Shown one piece after another: positions 1-5,756 of a DNA stretch of 6,741 nt. Source of the DNA: Bacillota bacterium. Lineage in GTDB: Bacteria; Bacillota; Clostridia; Saccharofermentanales; UBA5734. A model generated the notes under the pieces. That model did not search any database, was not told the DNA's origin, and saw only the letters and a list, made by a program, of their open reading frames with translations. Position 1 is the stretch's first letter, and each line of letters opens with the position of its first letter. The stretch covers positions 1 through 6,741 of the forward strand of contig JAEXPB010000544.1 in the NCBI GenBank assembly GCA_023438965.1, read 5' to 3'. A program made the position numbers and the translations under genes.

Positions 1-2125
1 CATTGGCATTGCCTTGCTTTCCTGCGCGCTGATCGGCGTCGTCATTTTCAACATGTTCCTGCAAAACCTGGAGCAAGCCGAACTAGCCAACAATCAACAG
101 AAAATTGAAATTGCCGTCAAGGATATCGAAGCGCAGCTGGACATCATGCAATCGGTCTCCTATGCTATATCTTTTAATATCAAGTACCGGCCGCTCTATT
201 TCCAGCAGAATAAATACTATGAAAAGCTGCTTTTAGAAGACTTCAGCAAATTCTGCGGTTATTCTCTGATCTCAGATCAATATTTTCTTTTATATCATGA
301 CTTGGACTCCATTTTTCTGTCTACCGGATTCACCAGTCCATCCGATGTTTTGTTTTCTGCAGTCTTGGGGATCTCCGATCCGGCAGCATTCAAAGCCCGG
401 CTCAGCGATGTCCATTCCCCTGCTGTTATTCAGCCGGCAGACAATCAAACGATCTTCTTTGCCTTCCCCGTGCGGGCTACCGCCGACCGGTCAGCCGACG
501 AAAATGCTACTTTATGCTTTGTTTCGCATACCGATATGCTGCTGGACCGCATTGCCTATATCACCGGCGATTTGGCCGGCGACCTATCGATATCAATCGA
601 TGATGTCCAACTGCTCCGCATGACAGCGAAAGCCCGGGCTAATGATCCGGTCTTAATAGCTATTTCACCGGACAGACGCGTGCAAATGACACTCGTTTTA
701 CCGCGCCAGAGCGTTTATGGCAAAATATCCAGTTTCCGGTTCATCAATCTGATCGCAATTTCACTTTTTGTCTTGTTGCTTGTAGGGCTGGCTGTCTTGA
801 TCGCCTATCGCAATTTCTTGCCAATTAAGCGGATCAATGCCCGTTTTAAAAAGGAGGATGGCACGCCCGAGCTAAAAAACGAGTTGCTCAGCATTGACCG
901 AATGCTGTCCCTGGTTCAAGAGCGCAATGCGCAGACAACTGAGCAAATGGCCGAACAAATGCGTTTGCTGAAGGGGCAAAGCTTATATTTGCTGTTGAAT
1001 GGCGATTCATCGAGCAACACGATGGAATTGTTGCGCCAACTGGGTGTCAAATTCCCCAATGAATGCCTGACCGTTATGCAGTGCTGCCTGCCCAAGCGTA
1101 AAAACGCACTGTCCGATCGTGAAGAAATGGAACTGTTCACCCTGATTGAGGATTTATCCAGTGAATACATCCTGTATTATGCTCTGAGAAGTAAACAGAA
1201 CGATGCGATCATCGTCATTTTGAATTTGAAAGATGAGAGTCTGCTGGAAGAAGCAGCAGACTTGTTCAAATCCATGCTTGGATCCCGCGAAAAGCGATTC
1301 ACGATTGGCATCGGCAGTGTCCACAATTCTGTCCATCACCTGCCGGCTGCCTTGATCGAGGCCATGTGTGATTGCGACAAACAAATCACCCATGGTAATA
1401 CCGATCTGAAAAACAGGAATGGCTCGACCGATTCGCTTACCTATGATACGAAACAAATCGCCCGGATGCTGCGCGCCGTTCGCGCCGGCAATTCTGCTGA
1501 AGCTTGCGCCCATTTGGATGACTTTATTGCCCAGCTCCAGGATATCGAACCGTCCGTGCTGCTGCAGCGGTATATTTTCTCCGAAGTGTTGGTGGCGCTC
1601 GTTCAAACCGGCCGTGACCTGAAATTGTCAATTGGCCAGAGTCAGGTGAGCTCTGTACTGACCGCTTTAAACATAACTGCTTTCCGTGATGGCGTAGAGA
1701 GTATTTTAAAGGATCTGTGCCGGAAATCCGAAAGCCTGGAGACTAAAGATGATATCGATGTTTCCGGCGATGTTTTAAGTTATATCCAAGCCCATTATAT
1801 AGAATATGATTTGAGTCTGGACAGGCTGGCTCAGGAATTCAGCCTGTCCGCCAACTACCTGAGTCGCCTGATCAAACAGGCGGCTGGCGAAAACTATAAA
1901 GATTATGTCATTCAACTCAAAATCGATCAGGCGAAGAAGCTGCTTGAAACCGGTCTCTCGGTGGCACTAACCTGTGAAAATGTCGGTTACGCCAATATTT
2001 CGCATTTCATCAAGACCTTCAAGCTGGTAACCGGACAAACACCTTCGAATTATAAGCGAAGCGTCTTGCAGGATGGCTTCCGGGCGACTGCCGGCTGCGA
2101 TTCGGCTGCGCATGGCGATACTTAA
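1..2125 (+). CDS. Membrane-bound AraC-family transcriptional regulator (5' partial)
   Basis: A sensor and DNA-binding regulator in one chain. Residues are counted from the TTG at 14, but the frame is open to the left edge and codons 2-13 (Ile-Gly-Ile-Ala) continue the first hydrophobic helix, so the true start lies outside the window. Helix 1 covers residues 1-17 and helix 2 about 244-266 (INLIAISLFVLLLVGLAVLI). The 225 residues between them should be extracytoplasmic and probably sense a ligand. A charged, possibly coiled region follows (about 270-320), then a cytoplasmic region of no recognised fold. Residues 584-683 are a complete AraC double helix-turn-helix: first unit around LSLDRLAQEFSLSANYLSRL, second around VGYANISHFIKTFKLVTGQT with the usual P-x-x-Y end. 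This architecture matches the YtdP-like regulators of Bacillota, which often control nearby sugar uptake genes; no such target is in view. It converges on the polyferredoxin gene. The family call is firm; ligand and targets are unknown. Confidence 0.93.
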   Translation, partial: IGIALLSCALIGVVIFNMFLQNLEQAELANNQQKIEIAVKDIEAQLDIMQSVSYAISFNIKYRPLYFQQNKYYEKLLLEDFSKFCGYSLISDQYFLLYHDLDSIFLSTGFTSPSDVLFSAVLGISDPAAFKARLSDVHSPAVIQPADNQTIFFAFPVRATADRSADENATLCFVSHTDMLLDRIAYITGDLAGDLSISIDDVQLLRMTAKARANDPVLIAISPDRRVQMTLVLPRQSVYGKISSFRFINLIAISLFVLLLVGLAVLIAYRNFLPIKRINARFKKEDGTPELKNELLSIDRMLSLVQERNAQTTEQMAEQMRLLKGQSLYLLLNGDSSSNTMELLRQLGVKFPNECLTVMQCCLPKRKNALSDREEMELFTLIEDLSSEYILYYALRSKQNDAIIVILNLKDESLLEEAADLFKSMLGSREKRFTIGIGSVHNSVHHLPAALIEAMCDCDKQITHGNTDLKNRNGSTDSLTYDTKQIARMLRAVRAGNSAEACAHLDDFIAQLQDIEPSVLLQRYIFSEVLVALVQTGRDLKLSIGQSQVSSVLTALNITAFRDGVESILKDLCRKSESLETKDDIDVSGDVLSYIQAHYIEYDLSLDRLAQEFSLSANYLSRLIKQAAGENYKDYVIQLKIDQAKKLLETGLSVALTCENVGYANISHFIKTFKLVTGQTPSNYKRSVLQDGFRATAGCDSAAHGDT

Positions 2126-2143
2126 TAGACTATTCAGGCATGT

Positions 2144-2179
2144 ACTGTTTATGAAGACAGTCGCCGGATTATCGCCGGA
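2144..2179. repeat. Short repeats in the convergent gap between the regulator and polyferredoxin genes
   Basis: The 60-bp gap between the two convergent stop codons holds a 5-bp inverted repeat, ACTGT (2144-2148) and ACAGT (2157-2161), directly followed by an 8-bp direct repeat TCGCCGGA at 2161-2168 and 2172-2179. The place suits a bidirectional terminator, but the stem is short and there is no T-run on either strand, so I do not call it a terminator. Confidence 0.3.
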
Positions 2180-2185
2180 CAGCCT

Positions 2186-3583
2186 TTACTTCAATTCCGC
2201 CTTTATCGTATCGAAACTATAACCGGGCACCACATTGCCGATGTCCTTCATCTTGGTTGCGGCTGAAACGGAGGACGGGATCTTGAATAGATCGTAGAAA
2301 GCCTTCTGCTCCAGGCCGACTGCCGTCGCCGCGTCGGCGATGGTCATCGAGCCCTTGACCCCGCTGACATCGACCTTCGTGCCGGCTGGGGCAGCGGCTG
2401 TCGTTCCGGCCGTACCGGCACCGGCGGTAGTTGTCGCTGTCGTAGCAGCAGGATTCATGACCTCGTCCGCCTTTTCTTTGGCGGCATCGAAATCATAACC
2501 GTATACCAGAGCCGATATACCGCTCATTTTCGTCGAAGCCGGCACTTCGGCCGGAATGTTCATGATGGTCCGGAATCTGTCCTCCGGAATCCCAACCGCT
2601 GCGGCGGCTTCGGTGATCGTCATGTAGCCCTTCAGTTCGGCGAAGGTGACGATTTCGCCCTGTTTGACCGACTCCGGCAGAATCTGGAAGACGCCGGCCA
2701 GCTGGGTGGCGATAATTGGCACGAAGAAGAACGCGGCCACCAGACCGATCATCGCCAGCGGGGAGAGGTTCTTGCGGAACGTTTTGGTCGCCAGGGCGCC
2801 CTTTTTCGGGCAAGCCGTTACGCATTCATTGCAGTTCAGGCATTCCGCCGAAGTCACGCACTGCATCTTCGCCACGTCGAGGTTGACCGGGCAGGCCTTG
2901 CTGCACAGGTTGCAGTGAATGCAGAGGTCGTTGTTGCGAACAACTTTGGTCGGGCTGAGTTTGCCGATCAAGGCATAAAAGGCGCCGGCCGGGCATAGGT
3001 ATTTGCAGAAAAAGCGGTCATAGACGACCGATCCAATCAAGGTGATGCCCAGCAGGATGAATCCGACGATCGATAACGGGTCTTCAGCCAGGGTCGCCGG
3101 AATCGCCGTCAAGTGGCCATACGCCGCATAAGGGTCATAGCTGGACATCCAGAGCCGGCCGGTCCGCCAGGCCATGAACAGTGTCAAGGCCAGCACGGCA
3201 TATTTTAAATAGCGCAGAACCCGGTCCGCTTTTGCCGGAACAACCGGCCGTTTCTTCCAGATTTTCCGGCCGATCCGGCCGAAAAATTCCTGCAGGGCGC
3301 CGAACGGGCAGAGCAAGCCGCAGAAGCTGCGCCGGAAGAGCAGGGCAATCACCACGGTCACGATCAGGATGATCAATGTACCCAGGTAGATCTTTTGGAT
3401 ATAAGTCCCGGAAATCAACAGGGCATAGAGGCTCTCCAGCGCGCCATAAGGACAAAGCGCATGGATGGACGGCGATTTGCCGCCGCCCCAGACCTGGTGC
3501 AGGAATGATTCGATGGTGACCCAGAGCAGGAGCAGGGCCAGCAGACCCCAACGGACCCAGCGGGCGATTTTATTTTTCGGCAT
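2186..3583 (-). CDS. Membrane polyferredoxin (NapH/NosR C-terminal-like 4Fe-4S protein) with duplicated C-terminal domain
   Basis: A 465-residue membrane protein that probably moves electrons between a membrane donor and soluble redox partners. Five hydrophobic helices are visible (about 11-29, 62-83, 124-140, 170-188, 273-296). Two CxxxCP motifs typical of NapH/NosR-type proteins follow helices 2 and 4 (C88/C92, C193/C197); a further Cys-Pro is at C44. A bacterial ferredoxin domain has two full CxxCxxCxxxCP motifs, C221-C231 and C248-C258, with an extra C242. Basic residues at 84-85, 106-112 and 267-271 place the ferredoxin part in the cytoplasm, so the tail after helix 5 should be outside. 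The tail has two homologous domains (about 317-375 and 409-465) joined by an Ala/Thr/Gly-rich linker (378-401). The ATG at 3583 is preceded by AAAGGA at 3595-3600, 11 nt away. It lies 126 bp downstream of a small ferredoxin gene on the same strand. No heme or FMN attachment motif was seen. It is not simply NapH: no nap genes are near and the tail is additional. The substrate is unknown. Confidence 0.92.
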   Translation of the reverse strand: MPKNKIARWVRWGLLALLLLWVTIESFLHQVWGGGKSPSIHALCPYGALESLYALLISGTYIQKIYLGTLIILIVTVVIALLFRRSFCGLLCPFGALQEFFGRIGRKIWKKRPVVPAKADRVLRYLKYAVLALTLFMAWRTGRLWMSSYDPYAAYGHLTAIPATLAEDPLSIVGFILLGITLIGSVVYDRFFCKYLCPAGAFYALIGKLSPTKVVRNNDLCIHCNLCSKACPVNLDVAKMQCVTSAECLNCNECVTACPKKGALATKTFRKNLSPLAMIGLVAAFFFVPIIATQLAGVFQILPESVKQGEIVTFAELKGYMTITEAAAAVGIPEDRFRTIMNIPAEVPASTKMSGISALVYGYDFDAAKEKADEVMNPAATTATTTAGAGTAGTTAAAPAGTKVDVSGVKGSMTIADAATAVGLEQKAFYDLFKIPSSVSAATKMKDIGNVVPGYSFDTIKAELK

Positions 3584-3594
3584 GCGTCAGATCA

Positions 3595-3600
3595 TCCTTT
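3595..3600 (-). promoter_or_regulatory. Ribosome binding site of the polyferredoxin gene
   Basis: The minus strand reads AAAGGA, with 11 nt between it and the ATG at 3583. The spacing is slightly long but no better start codon is near, and translation from here begins with a basic segment (MPKNKIARWVR) leading into helix 1, as expected. Confidence 0.6.
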
Positions 3601-3612
3601 CATCTCTCAGTT

Positions 3613-3642
3613 ATTATCAAAATAAAAAGTTCTCGGTTATTC
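3613..3642 (-). promoter_or_regulatory. Possible promoter of the polyferredoxin gene
   Basis: The minus strand has GATAAT (3613-3618), 5 of 6 matches to the -10 consensus. The -35 region that would go with it (about 3636-3642) matches poorly and falls on the palindrome at 3637-3651. This would suit an activator-dependent or repressed promoter, but is only a guess from the bases. Confidence 0.25.
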
Positions 3643-3651
3643 TTAGAATAA
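3637..3651. promoter_or_regulatory. Perfect 7-1-7 palindrome, candidate operator
   Basis: TTATTCT-T-AGAATAA is a perfect 7-bp inverted repeat around one central base, 54 bp upstream of the polyferredoxin start codon. The 7-1-7 layout and AT-rich arms resemble boxes of the Fur/PerR family (PerR type TTATAAT-N-ATTATAA), which would suit an iron-sulfur protein gene, but the arm sequence is not the consensus. The regulator is not in the window. Confidence 0.4.
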
Positions 3652-3690
3652 TGGTTAATTGTATGAGAATTGTGAAGATCTGATGCTTGA

Positions 3691-3712
3691 AAAAAGAAAT
3701 TGCCCGCAATCA
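3691..3712 (-). terminator. Weak hairpin plus T-run after the small ferredoxin gene
   Basis: On the minus strand, ATTGCGGGCAAT starts within the ferredoxin stop codon and is followed by TTTCTTTTTT. The stem is at most 4 bp with a 4-nt loop, so it is a poor terminator. It may partly separate the ferredoxin gene from the polyferredoxin gene, or be chance. Confidence 0.25.
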
Positions 3713-3895
3713 CTCTTCGGCATTAAAGGCCTGCATCGGGCAGAAGCGGAGGCATTTCCGGCATTGGATGCATTTTGATTGATCGATGGCCGGCAGGCCA
3801 TATCCTTCTTGACTGATCGCGCTGACCGGACAGATCCGCATGGCCGGGCAACGGTGATTTTGGGGGCAGGATAGGGCATCAACGGTAATTTTCAT
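3710..3895 (-). CDS. Small ferredoxin-like 4Fe-4S protein
   Basis: A 61-residue soluble protein, probably an electron carrier. I choose the ATG at 3895: GGAG (3904-3907) sits 8 nt before it, whereas the in-frame GTG at 3904 and ATG at 3901 overlap or abut the Shine-Dalgarno sequence and would add three residues. Numbered from this start, the C-terminal half has a full CxxCxxCxxxCP motif (C42, C45, C48, C52). The N-terminal half has only three cysteines with odd spacing, in CPQNHRCPAMRICPVSAI (C10, C16, C22). In ordinary 2[4Fe-4S] ferredoxins each cluster takes one cysteine from the other motif, so C42/C45/C48 with C22 could hold one normal cluster, and C52 with C10 and C16 lacks a fourth cysteine; H14 is nearby. 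I recall similar short proteins from anaerobes with the same CPQNHxCP block, but cannot verify this here. It lies upstream of the polyferredoxin gene on the same strand, so the two may share a function. Confidence 0.85.
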   Translation of the reverse strand: MKITVDALSCPQNHRCPAMRICPVSAISQEGYGLPAIDQSKCIQCRKCLRFCPMQAFNAEE

Positions 3896-3903
3896 GTTCA
3901 TCA

Positions 3904-3907
3904 CTCC
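3904..3907 (-). promoter_or_regulatory. Ribosome binding site that decides the small ferredoxin start
   Basis: The minus strand reads GGAGTGATGAACATG. The GGAG shares its last base with the GTG candidate at 3904 and lies 2 nt from the ATG at 3901; only the ATG at 3895, 8 nt away, has normal spacing. Confidence 0.6.
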
Positions 3908-3924
3908 AAATTTCGATTTGACCT

Positions 3925-4001
3925 GATGGCGTTATCTTAACAGGCTTGAGCAACACCGACTGTGACATTATTACATGTGGAAAACGCCATCCCCGGGCGT
4001 T
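3925..4001. repeat. Three GGCGTT/AACGCC half-sites in the divergent promoter region
   Basis: GATGGCGTT at 3925-3933 is the exact reverse complement of AACGCCATC at 3983-3991, 49 bp apart. The second copy also forms a perfect inverted repeat AACGCC-N7-GGCGTT (3983-4001). Together they give three half-sites between the divergent ferredoxin and acetyltransferase genes, close to both candidate promoters. They could be operators for one regulator with looping, or RNA hairpins. Confidence 0.4.
3934..3942 (-). promoter_or_regulatory. Possible extended -10 promoter of the small ferredoxin gene
   Basis: The minus strand reads TGTTAAGAT, an extended -10 (TGn) followed by TAAGAT, 4 of 6 to consensus. 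No good -35 is present. It would give a leader of about 30 nt before the ATG at 3895. The GGCGTT half-site at 3928-3933 directly abuts it. Confidence 0.3.
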
Positions 4002-4024
4002 GCCTGATTGCCGGGCATGGTATA

Positions 4025-4033
4025 TGGTATAAT
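4025..4033 (+). promoter_or_regulatory. Extended -10 promoter of the acetyltransferase gene
   Basis: TGGTATAAT combines a TGn extension with a perfect TATAAT at 4028-4033. The -35 position (TGATTG, 4005-4010) is weak, which is usual for extended -10 promoters. Transcription would start near 4040, leaving a leader of about 80 nt before the ATG at 4119. Two tandem ATGGTAT copies (4017-4030) overlap it. Confidence 0.5.
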
Positions 4034-4118
4034 GATGGGTATGGCCAATCGGGCTTCAATTGTCTGCATCGCCGGGATCATTCGTCAAGCCGGCCGGCCC
4101 GGAAAGGAATCGTCAGCC

Positions 4119-4607
4119 ATGTCCATTATTCTGCGCGAATACCGGCCGGAAGATCTCCCGGCCATGACCGGCATCTGGAACGAAATCGTCGCTGCGGCCA
4201 ACGCTTTTCCGCAGACTGATCCCTTGTCCGAGACAGAGGCACGGACGTTTTTCGCCGACCAGGACTATACAGGCGTCGCTGCGGCGGACGACAAGGTACT
4301 GGGGCTCTACATCCTGCACCCCAACAACATCGGCCGCTGCAGCCATATTGCCAACGCGTCCTTCGCGGTCGGCAGCCAGTCTCGCGGCAAGGGGGTCGGC
4401 GAACTGCTGGTCCGCGACTGCCTGTCCCAGGGGAAACGGCTCGGTTTCCGTATCTTGCAATTCAATGCGGTTCTCGAAATTAACACCGTTGCCAATCATT
4501 TGTATGAAAAGCTGGGCTTTCACAAGCTAGGCACCATACCCGGCGGTTTTCGGCTGAACGACGGCGAATACACGGCGATCAACCTGTACTACATCGAACT
4601 GGCCTAA
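4119..4607 (+). CDS. GNAT-family N-acetyltransferase
   Basis: A 162-residue cytoplasmic enzyme expected to transfer an acetyl group from acetyl-CoA to an amine. The ATG at 4119 has AAGGA (4104-4108) 10 nt before it and opens directly into the domain (MSIILREYRPEDLPAM). The frame continues upstream to a TTG at 4008, but the candidate promoter at 4025-4033 lies inside that extension, so a start there would not be transcribed from it. The acetyl-CoA loop is motif A, Q87-S-R-G90-K-G92-V-G94, after strand ANASFAV (78-84). NTVANHLYEKLGF (122-134) is the usual GNAT helix and strand near the C-terminus, followed by PGGFRLNDGEY. The block around YILHPNNIGRCSHIANASF is shared by a group of bacterial GNATs whose substrates are not established, as far as I know. 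Length is normal for the family. It is divergent from the ferredoxin gene and 189 bp ahead of the reductase gene. Confidence 0.92.
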   Translation: MSIILREYRPEDLPAMTGIWNEIVAAANAFPQTDPLSETEARTFFADQDYTGVAAADDKVLGLYILHPNNIGRCSHIANASFAVGSQSRGKGVGELLVRDCLSQGKRLGFRILQFNAVLEINTVANHLYEKLGFHKLGTIPGGFRLNDGEYTAINLYYIELA

Positions 4608-4642
4608 TCGAAACCGCTGATAATCCGATAGCAATTATTTCA

Positions 4643-4656
4643 CCTGATTTATCAGG
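4643..4656. repeat. Short perfect inverted repeat after the acetyltransferase gene
   Basis: CCTGAT-TT-ATCAGG is a 6-bp perfect inverted repeat 35 bp after the acetyltransferase stop. Its right arm can also pair with CTGATAA at 4617-4623 (to TTATCAG, 4649-4655). The two-base centre is too tight for a full RNA hairpin and no T-run follows, so it fits a protein-binding site better than a terminator. Confidence 0.3.
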
Positions 4657-4681
4657 AACTTATCCTGCTGCGCTGCCACTA

Positions 4682-4710
4682 TTTACTGTCTTTGCCGAGT
4701 GGCCTAAGAT
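4682..4710 (+). promoter_or_regulatory. Possible promoter of the QueG/RdhA-like gene
   Basis: TTTACT (4682-4687) and TAAGAT (4705-4710) are separated by exactly 17 bp; each matches 4 of 6 consensus bases. Transcription would start near 4717, giving a leader of about 80 nt. If real, this gene can be expressed apart from the acetyltransferase gene. Confidence 0.3.
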
Positions 4711-4780
4711 CAGCTTGAGAGGCTTGCGCAGCCTTTCCAGGTTATGCCGACGCATGGCCGAGGTTTTTCCATTGGCCGAA

Positions 4781-4787
4781 AAGGAGG
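4781..4787 (+). promoter_or_regulatory. Strong ribosome binding site of the QueG/RdhA-like gene
   Basis: AAGGAGG, a full Shine-Dalgarno sequence, ends 9 nt before the ATG at 4797 and fixes the start. It is the strongest ribosome binding site in the window and suggests efficient translation. Confidence 0.8.
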
Positions 4788-4796
4788 ATAGGAAGT

Positions 4797-5753
4797 ATGA
4801 TCACATCGGCAGAAGTCAAAGAATTTGCCAAACAGCATGGCGCCGACGTCGTGGGCATCGGCAGCATGGATCGCTTCGAGGGCGCTCCGAAAGAAATGGA
4901 TCCGCGGTATATTTTCCCGGAAGCCAAGTCCATCGTCGGGCTGGCTTTCCGCATCCACCGCGGCTGCTTCCGCGGCATTGAAGAGGGCACCTTCTTCGGC
5001 GCCTATCCATCGATGGGCTACTCCGGCATCAATTACCGCGACGCGCCAATCACGCTGCGCGCCCTGTGCAACTGGGTCGAGGACGAGGGCTATGAAGCCG
5101 TACCGATCCAGAACATGCTGATCGGCACTTCCTATAACATGCATTCCAGCGGGGTCAACGACAATCTGCAGACCCGGCCGGTTGCGCCGGACAAGCCGGC
5201 GCCGGATGTCGCAATCCATTTTCGCATCGCCGCCTACATTTGCGGCATGGGTGAAATCGGCTACAGCAAAATTTTCTTGACGCCGCAATTCGGACCCCGG
5301 CAGCGTTTCGCCTTCATGCTCACCGATCTGGAACTCGAACCGGATCCGATTTATGCCGGTCCGCCGTTGTGCGACCGGTGCCTGGAATGCGTCAGGCAGT
5401 GCACGGTCGGCGCCATCAGCCGCCAGGATACCGTGAAGGTTACGGTCGCCGGTCATGAGCTGGAGTGGGGCCGATTGGACGAAACCGCCTGCAGCGGCGG
5501 CTACTGCGGTGCCAATCCGCATTACAATCCGTTTGCCCCGGCTGATTTCGACATGCAGGAAGCGCTCAAGAAACCGTATGGCGCCGGCAAGATCCCCTAC
5601 AATGTCAGTTCATCAAACAGTTTCCATCTGCCGGGTGCGGTCGAGGGCGCCCGCGGCTGCATCCGGGCCTGCTTCATCCATCTGGAAGAAACCGGCAAGG
5701 TCAGCAACCAGTTCAAACATCCGTTCCGGAAACGGGAGCCCTGGAAGCTCTGA
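4797..5753 (+). CDS. QueG/reductive dehalogenase-like 4Fe-4S oxidoreductase
   Basis: A 318-residue cytoplasmic iron-sulfur protein, probably a reductase. The middle part (about 136-182) has the pattern seen in epoxyqueuosine reductase and reductive dehalogenases: AAYICGMGEIGYSKIFLTPQ, then FGPRQRFAFMLTDLELEPD. A ferredoxin motif follows, CxxCxxCxxxC at C192, C195, C198, C202, but with Thr rather than Pro after the last Cys. The remaining cysteines are spaced unusually: C232 and C237 in CSGGYCGANPHYNPF, and C288 and C292 in GARGCIRACFIHLEE. Eight cysteines could hold two 4Fe-4S clusters. QueG and RdhA proteins bind a cobamide; whether this one does cannot be read from the sequence. It is shorter than E. 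coli QueG (about 380 residues) and lacks that protein's C-terminal repeats; it also lacks the Tat signal of respiratory dehalogenases. The name epoxyqueuosine reductase is often given to such proteins automatically; I would not assign that reaction. It converges on the dehydrogenase gene with 3 bp between stops. Confidence 0.85.
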   Translation: MITSAEVKEFAKQHGADVVGIGSMDRFEGAPKEMDPRYIFPEAKSIVGLAFRIHRGCFRGIEEGTFFGAYPSMGYSGINYRDAPITLRALCNWVEDEGYEAVPIQNMLIGTSYNMHSSGVNDNLQTRPVAPDKPAPDVAIHFRIAAYICGMGEIGYSKIFLTPQFGPRQRFAFMLTDLELEPDPIYAGPPLCDRCLECVRQCTVGAISRQDTVKVTVAGHELEWGRLDETACSGGYCGANPHYNPFAPADFDMQEALKKPYGAGKIPYNVSSSNSFHLPGAVEGARGCIRACFIHLEETGKVSNQFKHPFRKREPWKL

Positions 5754-5756
5754 ACA

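Noticed and set aside
14..16. TTG at 14 as the real start of the regulator.
   Set aside because: The preceding in-frame codons are hydrophobic and continue the first membrane helix, and no ribosome binding site can be seen in the 13 bases available.
1154..1606. A 150-codon minus-strand open frame inside the regulator gene.
   Set aside because: It is antisense to the continuous 700-residue regulator frame and resembles no family I recognise.
3961..3980. TGTGACATTATTACATGTGG as a CRP/FNR-type site.
   Set aside because: The left half TGTGA is present but the right half does not match TCACA or ATCAA at the proper spacing; only a 4-bp inverted repeat (ACAT-N6-ATGT) remains.
4008..4118. A longer acetyltransferase start at the TTG at 4008, adding 37 residues.
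   Set aside because: The extension contains the TGGTATAAT promoter element, has no ribosome binding site, and precedes the normal GNAT N-terminus at the well-placed ATG 4119.
4713..4737. GGCT-TGCGC-AGCC hairpin followed by TTTCC as a terminator before the QueG/RdhA-like gene.
   Set aside because: A 4-bp stem and three T bases are too weak, and it falls in the leader of the next gene.
4710..5522. A 270-codon open frame on the minus strand opposite the QueG/RdhA-like gene.
   Set aside because: It is antisense to a gene with clear family motifs and a strong ribosome binding site; its translation shows no recognisable domain, and long antisense frames are common in GC-rich genes.
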